Shown here in pieces: positions 21,921 through 31,908 of a stretch of DNA of 64,000 bases. The position numbers were made by a program, and so were the translations under genes. How positions within the stretch are numbered: position 1 is the first letter of the stretch; each line of letters opens with the position of its first letter. Origin of the DNA: Albugo candida (taxonomy: Eukaryota; Oomycota; Peronosporomycetes; Albuginales). The notes below the pieces were generated by a model. The model ran no database searches. It saw only the letters and a list, made by a program, of their open reading frames with translations, and had not been told where the DNA came from. The stretch lies in contig JBDOQK010000040.1 of assembly GCA_040437565.1 (NCBI GenBank), forward strand, positions 62,001-126,000, written 5' to 3'.

Positions 21921-22147
21921 TTACGCGTTGGTAATGACAACGTTTTGCTACGGTTCCGAGAGCACGAGCGCATGCGAACGCATTGGGTATAAAAGGATAC
22001 AGGTTTGACGCACCTCAATTATGGCATATACAGGGATAAAGGGTATGCAATAAAAGAGATTTCGTAAGTACGATAGATTATGTCTAAAGTACGATTGCGT
22101 AAAGAAAACGCGGAAAAGTATTAGAAATGCCATGGCGGTTTTTTCGA

Positions 22148-23297
22148 ATGGAGGATCATTTTGATCGAATTCGAGCCAATTTGATTCGCTGTGAGAAGTG
22201 CAATGAAGACTTTTTCTTCGATTACTTGCGTCATCCACGGTACGTGTTCTTATTTTATTAAATGTATTTTATGTATTAAATGTGAGAATGTATAGATACT
22301 TTGTGACACACTTCAAAACGTGCCATCTCAAAAACCTATTGTACCGCTTCAATGGGTTCTCTGAAGAAGAAAATCAGAAAATTCGCTTTGGACCGCGTCG
22401 GAAACGTGACGCGCACGCGTGGTTTGGACAATTAAAATCCACAGAGAAACGAATGGTATTTGTTTTACATGTATATTATGATGTAGAGGTGCTTGATTCT
22501 ATTCATTGATACAATGCTAGATCTCCATGCAAGATAATAAATGGAGCGAGATTTTAGAACGAGCTTGCTGGTCGTGTCGACTATGTAATGACGGGAAATT
22601 GGATCTCACACACATCTTTGAGCTGTCCGACTACGGCCGGGTCCAAGCATTCCTCCATCTTCGCCAATCTCACGACAAAGTGTATCAAGCATTCCTTCAA
22701 AGTCTTCCGACAATCGCTCCGGAATATTATCGTACCACACGACCACAAAGGGAATCATCCACATTCGAGACACATTCCTTACAACCACAATCTGTGCCAT
22801 TTAATACCCCGCATACCACCGCTCCCTCACGTACTTCTAAAGAAAGAGTCGCAGAAGCGGAACGGAGTCGACTTCGAAGACTTCGAGCGACATCAGAGGA
22901 TAAGCAGCAGGAAGCGCTTCGAAGTAAACGGAGAAGAGAAGCAATGACACCCGCACAACGTCAAGCGGATTATGAACGTCGGAAACGGAAGAAACGGATG
23001 ATGATGGAAGCCGAAAGGAGTAAACAGCGAAGAGAACAAGCGAATGAGGAAATGCGGTTGAAAGAAGTGCTTCGAAGTCGCGAGAGGAGGAAAAACGCGA
23101 CCGAAGAACAGCGAAGAAAGGAGGCGTTGAGAAGTCGAATGCGGCGTGCGAATGCCACGCAGGAGCAGAAACAGAAGGAGCGCGAGCGATGTCGCAAGCG
23201 ATACGAAGAAAAAAAGAAGCTTCAGAATGGGAATGTTGGTAATGAGATGTGGAAGGAATCGTCTGCATTCGATGTTTCTGGGTTGGCCACTGTGTGA
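22148..23297 (+). CDS. Zinc-binding protein with 19-residue basic repeats
   Basis: Exons 22148-22239, 22296-22455 and 22521-23297 join in frame to 342 residues. The N-terminus has a C-x2-C ... H ... H-x4-C-H arrangement (RCEKCNEDFF, then HFKTCH), probably one zinc site, and a second Cys cluster (CWSCRLC). From about residue 190 a basic region repeats every 19 residues, best seen as RSRERRKNATEEQRRKEAL and RSRMRRANATQEQKQKERE. There are about six units, one of them shortened to 13. The pattern resembles the STPR (score and three) DNA-binding repeats, though the period is 19 and not 23. A nuclear nucleic-acid-binding role is inferred. It converges with the V-ATPase gene, the two stops lying 88 bases apart. 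Confidence 0.7.
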
Positions 23298-23384
23298 AGG
23301 GATGGATGACATGGTGAAGAGGTTTTATATTGCTTGGATGGAGAGATGACGTGTACGATTATATAGTATAAAACGGGTCTGGGC

Positions 23385-23915
23385 TCAAACTCCTTTACGG
23401 GCTTCCGGAACGCGGAGACGTACGCGGACCGCGCAATCGGCCATCATCTGCAGAACATTTTGTTTATTTTGTTGGAATTGCTGGCTAAATGAGTAATGAA
23501 GTTAGATTATGAATGATATTGTACTGTATAAGATCATATACCGCATGATTTGTATATCTCTCGCAGTTTCTTCCTCAAGAACGGATGTGTCATCGCCCAT
23601 GAGCTAGATTTGTAATTATTGATTTTTGAAAACGAGAGTAGAATTACGAGTACAATACGTCAGTGTTGGCGTTCATCTGGAAGGCGTGCTCTTGTTGCTT
23701 GCGGTAGGCTGTTATCTCGGTCTCGGCTTCTAGTTTTGCTTGTTTCAATCGCTCGCCGCGCTCTTTTTCCGAAAACGTGCGGGAAAACGTAAGTGGCATG
23801 TTTCACTACGGAAGTACATAGAATTACAAAACATACCCTGGCGAGCCTCACTTATGATTTTAGACGCTTTCGTTTCCGCATTCATCAACTCTTTTATGCT
23901 CTGATTGGCCGCCAT
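23385..23915 (-). CDS. VMA10: V-type proton ATPase subunit G
   Basis: Exons 23837-23915, 23659-23762, 23542-23603 and 23385-23484 join in frame to 114 residues, the normal length of this subunit. The start MAANQSIKELMNAETKASKI, then SEARQERGERLKQAKLEAET with the family's LKQAK core, and a coiled-coil C-terminal half (QQFQQNKQNVLQMM) identify it. Subunit G with E forms the peripheral stalk that holds V1 to V0 in the pump that acidifies vacuoles. The MCU stop lies 82 bases upstream on the same strand. Confidence 0.88.
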
Positions 23916-23997
23916 ATTTGTGAGTGAGGAAGATCGCGAACCAGGTAAGCTATGATATTTTATATACTGTATAATATAATGTTGCATATTTACACAA

Positions 23998-25274
23998 TTA
24001 AGCATTCTCTAGTCGATGTAGGATCTTGACATCACGAAGCGCTTGCGCCAAGTTATCCTGGAGCTGCATGATATCCTCTTTACGACATTGATGCTGTGCA
24101 TAACGATTTTCAAGTCGTGCACGATAGTTCTTTTGCCATATATTCGTATACGTTGCATCCTACCAGACAATATGCACCTTGAGAACTTATAAGATTGCTT
24201 GCAACGTGTACCTTTTTCGTGAAGGAATGATAAAACGAGTTACCCAACACGGCCGAGAACCCGATAAAGTACGTTATTGGTTCCATGACGTCCCATGAAT
24301 ACACGTCCCACACACAGTACATCAGCGATCCGTAAAACCCGTATATTGTTGTAAGTACGGCCCATTTGAATCGGTTTGGTACCTTGAGCGCTGCTTCACG
24401 TATTTCCAGTTCAAGTTGAAGTCTGCTGCGTGTTTGATTCGTTAATCCTTTAGCGCGGCTTTCCATCGCAACCCGCGAGGAATGAAGGTGTATCATATTG
24501 ACATCGAGGGCATTTTCAACTAGTGCAGTGTGTTTGGAGCTCTACAGAATTGGATAAAAAGTCGTAGAATAGTACGATTTGCTTACGGTTGGGTGTAGTA
24601 AGATGAATTCGGGTAAATGGGTCAATTTGGACTGTTGGAAGTAAACCAACACTTTTCGACGCTCGAGCTCACGAAGCCAGCGAATTGCGAGTGGCTTTTC
24701 GACTCTAGATGCAGCACAGAGCTCAAAATATTCTTGTACTGGAAGCTGTGATAGAATCGTTTGTTAATTACGATGAAAGATGGAGCGCAAACTGTACAGA
24801 CATGCGATCGGGTATCTTGTTCGAGGGTCGCACGGATGTCGTCAAACCCATTTCGACGTGGACCCGTTTCTCGAGTCGACGTTTTCGACGCATCTATAAG
24901 GATGCTTGATTGTGAGGATGGACAAAGAAGCGTTTTTCGATACCGTTCTGAATCACGAAATGATCATCGTTTAATCGAATCATGAATTGGTGTAAACATG
25001 TCAATTCTTTCAATTGCATAGTACGTGCCATTCGAATTCCATCCGTTGTGACAACATCCACACACTTTAGAGTTGTATCGTGCCGACGTAATGTGGCAAG
25101 AATGTCGCTAACAGAGCTTTCTTCTTCTTTAAATTGAATTGTTTGCAATCCAACGTGATTCGGAAACGGTAATGAAATTTCCAAATGTTTACGATCTTTT
25201 GCACCGTTTTGAATTGTCCAACGAGACGGGATCGTCGAAAACCGTGGAGCCTTCCTCTTTATCCTCCGAAACAT
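23998..25274 (-). CDS. MCU: Mitochondrial calcium uniporter
   Basis: Exons 24944-25274, 24798-24893, 24587-24738, 24212-24541 and 23998-24159 join in frame to about 356 residues; the second intron has two possible acceptor choices. It opens with a basic, Ser/Arg-rich mitochondrial leader (MFRRIKRKAPRFSTIPSR). The N-terminal domain follows (DILATLRRH..., DGIRMA). A coiled coil precedes the first pore helix, then the selectivity filter loop YSWDVMEPITYF. The canonical DIME motif reads DVME here, keeping both acidic residues. A second helix and a C-terminal coiled coil (LENRYAQHQCRKEDIM) end the protein. It forms the inner-membrane calcium channel. Its ATG lies in a palindrome at a contig end, so the 5' edge deserves care. 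The divergent neighbour is another mitochondrial gene, ATAD3. Confidence 0.9.
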
Positions 25275-25302
25275 TCAATTAATTAATTAATTGAATGTTT
25301 CG
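25268..25302. repeat. Perfect palindrome at a contig end
   Basis: The sequence from the MCU start codon outward (gaaacattcaattaatt) is followed directly by its own reverse complement, ending at the N gap. Either a real AT-rich hairpin stopped assembly here, or the contig end is a fold-back artefact. Confidence 0.8.
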
Positions 25303-25402
25303 NNNNNNNNNNNNNNNNNNNNNNNNNNNNNNNNNNNNNNNNNNNNNNNNNNNNNNNNNNNNNNNNNNNNNNNNNNNNNNNNNNNNNNNNNNNNNNNNNN
25401 NN
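25303..25402. other. Assembly gap (100 N)
   Basis: It lies in the spacer between the divergent MCU and ATAD3 genes, next to the palindrome. Confidence 0.9.
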
Positions 25403-25450
25403 ATCTTATCGTTTGTGTTAAACCATAACAATGCTCACAGTCATGCCTCC

Positions 25451-25644
25451 CAATTCAACGAATTGACATATGCTACACCCAAAGACAGCGACTCCTCATC
25501 GCACGACACAATTCAATTATGATACAACCCAAATGCGATGAGTTGATACTCGCCACCCTCCTCATCATTACATACATGAATCATATCATCAGCCACCCAC
25601 ATCAATTCATTGAATTGTACTTTTTCTCCATATTCAACGAATTG
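25451..25644. promoter_or_regulatory. Repeated dyads CAATTC-N3-GAATTG upstream of ATAD3
   Basis: Two perfect inverted repeats with a 3-base spacer occur at 25451-25465 (spacer AAC) and 25603-25617 (spacer ATT). A third, one base short, is at 25632-25644 (spacer AAC). Identical half-sites and spacing suggest a binding site for a dimeric factor in the shared MCU/ATAD3 upstream region. The rest of 25403-25723 shows no coding frame worth reporting. Confidence 0.45.
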
Positions 25645-25723
25645 TCACTCTCCCATCCTCTAGCACCTTATACCCCAAATCATATCAATTCTCTCAGTTT
25701 GTGTCCTTTCATTCACAAATTCC

Positions 25724-28136
25724 ATGAAATTCATTCCAGTTACCATTTCCATCTCATCTCTTTTTCTTCAAAAGTATGAATCCTCCATCTCTCATACACA
25801 TTCCATAGAATATTTAGACGCTATCCAAGACGCTCATCCAATCAATGTCTCTCACAGTTACCAATTGATCGCTCAGCTGCCACTTAAACAATTTGTATAT
25901 AAATACGATGCTGTACCTGGTCGTCGTCACATCGGCGTCGTCGGACCAGAAATCGTACATTTGATACCTGATGGTGTCCAAATCTTCCCGGAGCGTTCCA
26001 TTATAACCACAACGAAAGAAAAAATCTTCTTAAAGAATTTCCACGTTGTTGATAAAGAAAGTATTTTTATGCATAGCACCGCCGCGACGCAAGAGCTTAT
26101 ACAGCAAGTAGAGAAACTCGAGTCACTTTTGGATAAGTTGCAGCAAGAGCATGCTACCGATCAAATGCTTCGCTCAGCGATAACAGAGCATCTTGGCCGA
26201 GAAACCAGTGCGCAACTGGTCGAGAAGCGAAAGATTGCTGAAGCCAAAGTGATGCAACAGGAAATGAGTATACAAGCGATCAGCTTGCAATCTGAAAAAG
26301 AAAAAGAAGCAATTCACCTCAAGTTGAAGATGGATGAACGCTTAGAACAGGTCAAGTCGCAAGAAGCAAAGCAAAGACTACAGGATCAAAACATTTTTCA
26401 TAACAAACAAAATGAGCATTTAGTCGCATTACAGGAAGCATCTCATTCTCGTTTAGAAAGTAAACGAGAAGAAATCGAACGAAAATGGAGAAGAGAAGCA
26501 CACGACATTGAGCTTGAAAAAGCTCGAATGGAACGGAATACCTCACTGGAAAAAGCGAAAATCGATGTGGATGGACGAATTCGGCAACAGCGAGTTAATC
26601 AAGACATTGAAATGATGCAATTGCAACAACGACTCGAAGCAGATCGCATGAAAATGTTACAAGCGCTAGACGCGATTTTCGATCATTTTGGAAGAGGCGC
26701 TTCGGCACTTCTCACCGATGAGAGAAAATGGTCGCAATTAATCGGTGGATTCGTCGCAATTGCCGCGGGAATTTATTTGAGTCGCGAAGGCGTTCGTATC
26801 GCTGGCACGATTTTGGAGAAACGACTTGGAAAGCCTTCCCTTATTCGGGAAACGTCTCGATCAAGTGGCATTTGGGGACGTATGAGAACGATATTCCGCC
26901 GCAATGTCGACGACAATATGCAACTAACGGATGTGGTTCTCAACCCAAATTTAGAAACGCGCATTCTTGAAATCGCACGCTCCACCAAAAATGCCATCCG
27001 ACATCGCGCTCCCTACCGCCATCTCCTCCTGTATGGTCCTCCAGGAACCGGAAAGACAATGGTCGCAAAGCAACTTGCAAAGTGTTCTGGTTTGGAGTAC
27101 GCGATACTTAGTGGTGGCGATGTCGGTCCATTAGGTTCCGAAGGCGTGACCGAGCTACATGCGCTCTTCCGTTGGGCAAATGCATCTCCTCGAGGCGTTC
27201 TCATTTTCATTGACGAAGCAGAAGCCTTTTTAGGATGCAGAGCAACACGAAAGACACACATGAGCGAGGCGATGCGGAATGCGCTTAATGCCCTTTTATT
27301 CCACACGGGAACCCAATCACGACATTTTATGCTCGTGATTGCGACCAATCGGCCAGAGGATTTAGACTCTGCGGTGACCNNNNNNNNNNNNNNNNNNNNN
27401 NNNNNNNNNNNNNNNNNNNNNNNNNNNNNNNNNNNNNNNNNNNNNNNNNNNNNNNNNNNNNNNNNNNNNNNNNNNNNNNACCGGAAAGACAATGGTCGCA
27501 AAGCAACTTGCAAAGTGTTCTGGTTTGGAGTACGCGATACTTAGTGGTGGCGATGTCGGTCCATTAGGTTCCGAAGGCGTGACCGAGCTACATGCGCTCT
27601 TCCGTTGGGCAAATGCATCTCCTCGAGGCGTTCTCATTTTCATTGACGAAGCAGAAGCCTTTTTAGGATGCAGAGCAACACGAAAGACACACATGAGCGA
27701 GGCGATGCGGAATGCGCTTAATGCCCTTTTATTCCACACGGGAACCCAATCACGACATTTTATGCTCGTGATTGCGACCAATCGGCCAGAGGATTTAGAC
27801 TCTGCGGTGACCAATCGGATCGACGACACGCTTCACTTTGAGCTTCCCGAATTAAGTGAGCGTGTCCGGTTATTGGAAATGTATTACAAAGAGTACGTCG
27901 GTCATTTGTCTGACGCACATTTGTTACTTCCACAAGTAAAGCAATTTGGGAATTGTATTGACGGAATGAGTGGCCGCGAAATCGCGAAAATGATGTTATA
28001 CCTTCAAAGTGTTGTTTATGCGCAGGAAACCATACAAATGAATCGTGATCTTTTATCGCGAGTGATTGCGGAAAAACGCGATGAGCATGTGCGCAAATCA
28101 AATCTCTGCAATTATAATAAGAAAAAGAAGCGGTGA
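25724..28136 (+). CDS. ATAD3: ATAD3-type AAA ATPase with N-terminal S74/ICA-like domain
   Basis: A mitochondrial inner-membrane AAA protein that links nucleoids, cristae and lipid traffic in other eukaryotes. The frame 25724-27379 runs into an N gap; the 333 bases after the gap repeat 27047-27379 exactly. The real coding sequence is therefore 25724-27379 plus 27813-28136, giving about 659 residues. Residues about 45-142 resemble the peptidase S74 / intramolecular-chaperone domain of phage fibres and Myrf (RRHIGVVGPEIVHLIPDGV, KESIFMHSTAATQELIQQVE). A coiled coil follows to about 345, then the ATAD3 membrane segment and the hallmark LGKPSLIRETSR. The AAA domain has GPPGTGKT at about 437, VLIFIDEAEAF, and ATNRPEDLDSA. 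The C-terminus has DGMSGREIAKM. The S74-like fusion is not something I know from ATAD3 elsewhere. Confidence 0.88.
27380..27479. other. Assembly gap (100 N) inside ATAD3, flanks overlap by 333 bases
   Basis: Bases 27047-27379 and 27480-27812 are the same sequence. The gap is an unmerged contig overlap, not missing DNA, and the apparent double Walker A is an artefact. Confidence 0.95.
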
Positions 28137-28323
28137 GTTCCATACGGGGGTTTGTATTCATACTAATAGTGAGAATTGGATGAGTGTTGCGTCTATACGC
28201 TCTCGTTTTCTGATTTTTAAAAGATATTTATAGTGCCATTTGGGTTGTTGCTTTTTTGCAAGTTTCCTTTTCAGAGAAAGAAGGGTGTTACTATTTTGTT
28301 GTGTACGGTAGTTTGCTATTTCA

Positions 28324-29388
28324 ATGAGTGTGAAGGTGCGTTTTACCGTCGCGTGAAGAGGTTCATATGCCACTTTCTGTGTTTGGAACTGATGTGAATT
28401 GGTATTTCTGATATAGAATTTGTTGTTGCGTGGATTTGGGACACATGTGGATATTGATATTGCTCTAGAGTGTGAAGAAAGTGCGACGGAAGGAGCAAGT
28501 CCGCTGTACCGTTTGGATTCAACTAGAGAATTACCGGTAATATTGCAACGAATAAATGGAGTGGTACACTTAACAATACCGGAAGGAAAGAAATTGGAGC
28601 ATAATGGAATCAAAATATATCTGTTGGGGCATATCGAGACTCCTTCCGATCGGCAGAATTCTGTTATGGAGATATTGAACTTGGAACAAGAGCTTGAAGC
28701 GGCTTCGACGCTGACAGTAACAAATGGTACCGATACCCAGTACCGATTCTCGTTTCACCCAATCACAACAGAAGTATATGAAAGTTATTCCGGTAACCTC
28801 TTTCGAATTCGGTATTTTCTACGGGCGATGATAAATCGTACTTACGCGGCTAACATCAGTAAGGAACAAGATATAGCAGTACAGTTGATTGGAAAGCCTC
28901 CGGAAACCAATAACCTTATACAATTAGAAGTCGGCATTGAAAACTGCCTCCATCTCGAACTTCATTGTTCGAAATCAAAGTACGTCAACGATGAAACCTT
29001 TTTCACAACATTACCCTTGTAATTTGATGATTCTAGATATCATCTTCAAGATTGTGTCATCGGAACGGTCCATTTCCTTCTCGTACGAATCAAGTTCAAA
29101 CGGATGGAATTGGCTATTGTACGTAGGGAAACAATCGTTCATACTGGGGATAAACAGGTCGAAAGCCAGACGGTTGCAAACTTTGAGCTCATGGACGGAC
29201 CACCGATGAAAGGAGATCGTATACCTGTGAGACTCTATCTCCATCCCTGCAATCTGAGTCCAACGTACCAATCACTGCTCTCCAAATTCTCCGTTCAGTA
29301 TTTCCTTAATCTGATTCTGATCGATCAAGAAGGCCGAAAATACTTTAAACAACAGGAGATGTTTTTATGGAGGTCAAAATACGGGTAG
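28324..29388 (+). CDS. VPS26: Retromer subunit VPS26
   Basis: Exons 28324-28335, 28417-28979 and 29037-29388 join in frame to 308 residues, the usual size. It is an arrestin-fold subunit of retromer, which recycles cargo from endosomes to the Golgi and surface. Matches include LEHNGIKIYLLGHIE, YSGNLFRIRYFL, LEVGIENCLHLELHCSKSKY, HFLLVRIKFKRMEL, KFSVQYFLNLILIDQEGRKY and FKQQEMFLWR, in family order. The 12-base first exon (MSVK) is my proposal because the main frame has no ATG; it uses a GTGCGT donor. The rest of the gene is certain. It follows ATAD3 on the same strand, 187 bases downstream. Confidence 0.92.
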
Positions 29389-29443
29389 CACCGAGTACAC
29401 CTTCAAGCAACAGGCAATTCTAAGTACCTTACATAAAATATCA

Positions 29444-30361
29444 TTAGGAGACTGATCGTGATTTCGATCTCGATGGAGATACAGAACGCTTTCGATCGCG
29501 TGACCGAGAACGGGTTCTGGATAACGACCGATGTCGTCGACGACGACTTTGTCTTCTTATCTTGGAGCGTGATCGAGAGGCTGAGGGAGAATATCGTCTT
29601 CTCCGGCGGTCCCGACGATCAGATCGAGATGGTGAGCGAGACGTAGAGCGAGAGCGAGATCGAGAAGCTGATCTTGAACGAGATGTTGGTCGTTCACGCT
29701 CTTGACGGATTTTGATCCGCTCACCATTCAATTTTGCATCACGAAGTTTTCGTATCGCACGTTCCATTTCTTGCTGATTTGTGAATGACGCAACGCCATT
29801 ACCACGTCGATCCACGTCTGCATGCACAACCACTCCTCCAATACGGAGAAAATCCTTCAAATCCTGCCAGCTAACGGATCGGGGAATGTGAGAAAGCTCC
29901 ACTCGAAACTGAGTTCCATGATGTCTATAAAATCGCTATGAATAAAATATAATCTACAGCTTATAGCATACTATACCGTCCACCAAACTTTTCGTCGCGA
30001 CTTTCTTTAGGTCCGTTCCTCGATATTTCCACGCGTATCTGAGCGCCGTGTAGTTCCTTCCTTGATTGTAGAAGTGTATATCAGCGAGAGCGTGTCGTAT
30101 CATGCTTCGTACATACCCATGCATCTCTTGTACAGCATCTTCAGCATCGCGTAAATCTTCATATTCCTGCAAAATGTGTCATCGTAGCTCTAGCCAAGTG
30201 AAACAATTGAATTTGCTTTCACATACAATAAACGCAAATGGAGGCGGTCGACGCGGGAACTTTAATATGACATTAACGATTTTCCCAAACTCACCAAAGG
30301 TTTTCTCCAATTCCGGCTCAGAAATCGCTTCTGGTAGATTTCCAACAAATATCTTTGGCAT
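29444..30361 (-). CDS. SR splicing factor, SRSF1 (SF2/ASF) type
   Basis: Exons 30227-30361, 30117-30166, 29977-30060 and 29444-29924 join in frame to about 249 residues. The first RRM starts at residue 1 (MPKIFVGNLPEAISEPELEK, then PFAFIEYEDLRDAEDAV). After the linker comes a pseudo-RRM with SVSWQDLKDF, the signature heptapeptide of this class. A long RS domain follows from about residue 170 (repeated SRSRS). It binds exonic enhancers and guides splice-site choice in the nucleus. The start lies 115 bases from the divergent SELENOF-like gene. Confidence 0.92.
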
Positions 30362-30475
30362 TGCGTTGGAATCGATCGAGTGGATGGACACGCGAGGATG
30401 CGAATACAAAGCGGTCTTCTATATCGATTGTGCTCCTGTTATTACTTATATCAAAGATTAGTTGGTGGAGGTTTA

Positions 30476-31044
30476 ATGGCTTTCCTCTTGTTTGCGTATA
30501 CCGCTTGGCTAGTGGTAATCCAGGCGACTTCAGAGCTCTATAAAGAGTGTTTGGAACAGGGATTTGATGCGGAAATTCTGCAATGTAAAACATGCACGGA
30601 ACTTGGTACATTTATGCGGAAAAAGTACGCACTAGAAAGGGTGGAAGAAGTGCAATCGCTACTCAACGGTTGTCAAGCGTGCTGTCACGAAACGTCGAGC
30701 CCGAAGGACAAGGAATCAGAGCAATACCCGTTGGCTGTGCTGGAGATACGCCGTCAAAGTCAGAAGCGATATCCCTCTATCGTCACATTTATCAAAAACC
30801 ATGCCGAGGATTTTCCCGGTTTGACCGTGAAATACACAAAGTTACGTCAACCGCCTCGTATTGTGTTTTACAATAAGGAAAATGTGCAACAAGAACTAAT
30901 TAGGTATGTCACATTATGTGAGGCTATTACCATTTACACTCTTCCAACAGCATTGCGCTCTGGAACGTTGAAGCCATTACAGCTTTTTTGAAGCGCAATC
31001 TGGTCACAAAACATGAATCGAATACCGTCCATAAAGAATTATGA
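30476..31044 (+). CDS. SELENOF: SELENOF (Sep15)-like ER protein lacking its redox motif
   Basis: Exons 30476-30903 and 30951-31044 join in frame to 173 residues. The Met at 30476 starts a signal peptide (MAFLLFAYTAWLVVIQATS). The six cysteines of the UGGT-binding domain are kept (ECLEQGF, QCKTCTELG, GCQACC). The thioredoxin-like half follows (AVLEIRRQSQKRYP, FPGLTVKYTK, ELI, ALWNVEAITAFLK). The last four residues are HKEL, a KDEL-like ER retention signal. Where animal proteins have Cys-Gly-Sec, this one has Arg-Arg-Gln, so neither selenocysteine nor the cysteine is present and the thiol-redox role looks lost. In animals it assists glycoprotein folding quality control with UGGT. A broken copy lies at 34.05-40.6 kb. 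Confidence 0.85.
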
Positions 31045-31865
31045 GCGCATTAGAGCTGATTCAACTCGACGTACGGCTGTGAGCATTGAAGAGCAAGGAA
31101 TAGCAGAGTGATGGTCCCTACATAAACGCAGACTACCTTTCATAAATGTAGTGATATTTTTTACGTGACTACAGTTCTATCTGATGGGTACGACTAACAA
31201 CGCTTGCAGGACACGATCTCTGATAATGACACATTAGAAACCTTTGATGGAAGAGTAAGCAACTGTAACAATGTGCAACAAGTGAAATTGCTTGCATTTG
31301 GATAAATGACGCTATTAGTGAGATGTTTTCCATCGCTTTCTCCTCCAGATAATCGAACGCGTGTGTCTCAACATTACGAGTCAAGTTTAAGAATGAACAT
31401 GCTGTATTTTCTACGCACAGGCGAATGTGTACTGGATGTATCCGCTGTGCTGCATGTTTTTGCGATGGAATGTTTGTACCGGTCGATAAAGTGGCACTAA
31501 CCTCCAGATGATTCATTGCTTACGTGGCCATGTCCTATCCATGTTGTCAAATCATCGTACCTTTGTCGTGCAAACGAAACCAAATACATAGCCCTACTCT
31601 ATTTAGCCTGTCATTTCCCGTCAAATGTTGTACGAAAAAGCCCGTAGGGGGCCGAAAGCTGCACTCCTCAGCTGCACGCTATCCGTTTATGTACTAATTG
31701 CCGTGTTGTCTTCCACAATTGTGCAATTGCACAAAGTTGCAAATATATTATTGGCTGAGGTGAAGGAATATTGCTATTTACCTTAATCGCGTGTGTGTTC
31801 GTGCCTAAAAACGAAAATCAAGTCGCGGATAGACGTTTTGTCTTCTTTTGTGCTCTGGAATATTA
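31045..31865. other. Spacer shared with the downstream array cop​ies
   Basis: Blocks near 31320-31500 and 31530-31700 recur at 40890-41060 and 41110-41270, and again at 43810-44010 and 44090-44240, upstream of the paralogous secreted genes. A minus-strand frame in this block is partly conserved in all three (block FLNLTRN or FLNLTPL), but none is clearly a gene. Confidence 0.5.
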
Positions 31866-31880
31866 TCATTTGTGGATTTT
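31866..31880 (+). promoter_or_regulatory. Initiator-like element, TCATTTGTGGATTTT
   Basis: It lies 43 bases upstream of the start of the broken secreted gene, at the position matching the initiator-like sites of the copies at 41415 and 44442. Confidence 0.45.
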
Positions 31881-31908
31881 CTTCATTCCCCGCTCTGATC
31901 AAAACGAA

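Noticed and set aside
22837-23312. Long minus-strand frames opposite the 19-residue repeat gene
   Set aside because: They mirror Arg/Glu/Lys-rich codons and give Phe/Leu/Ser-rich nonsense that only resembles membrane protein.
27013-27829. Long minus-strand frames over the AAA domain
   Set aside because: They are shadows of the ATAD3 coding strand and cross the gap.
29444-29646. Plus-strand frame opposite the SR protein
   Set aside because: It is the reverse complement of the repetitive RS codons and has no independent support.
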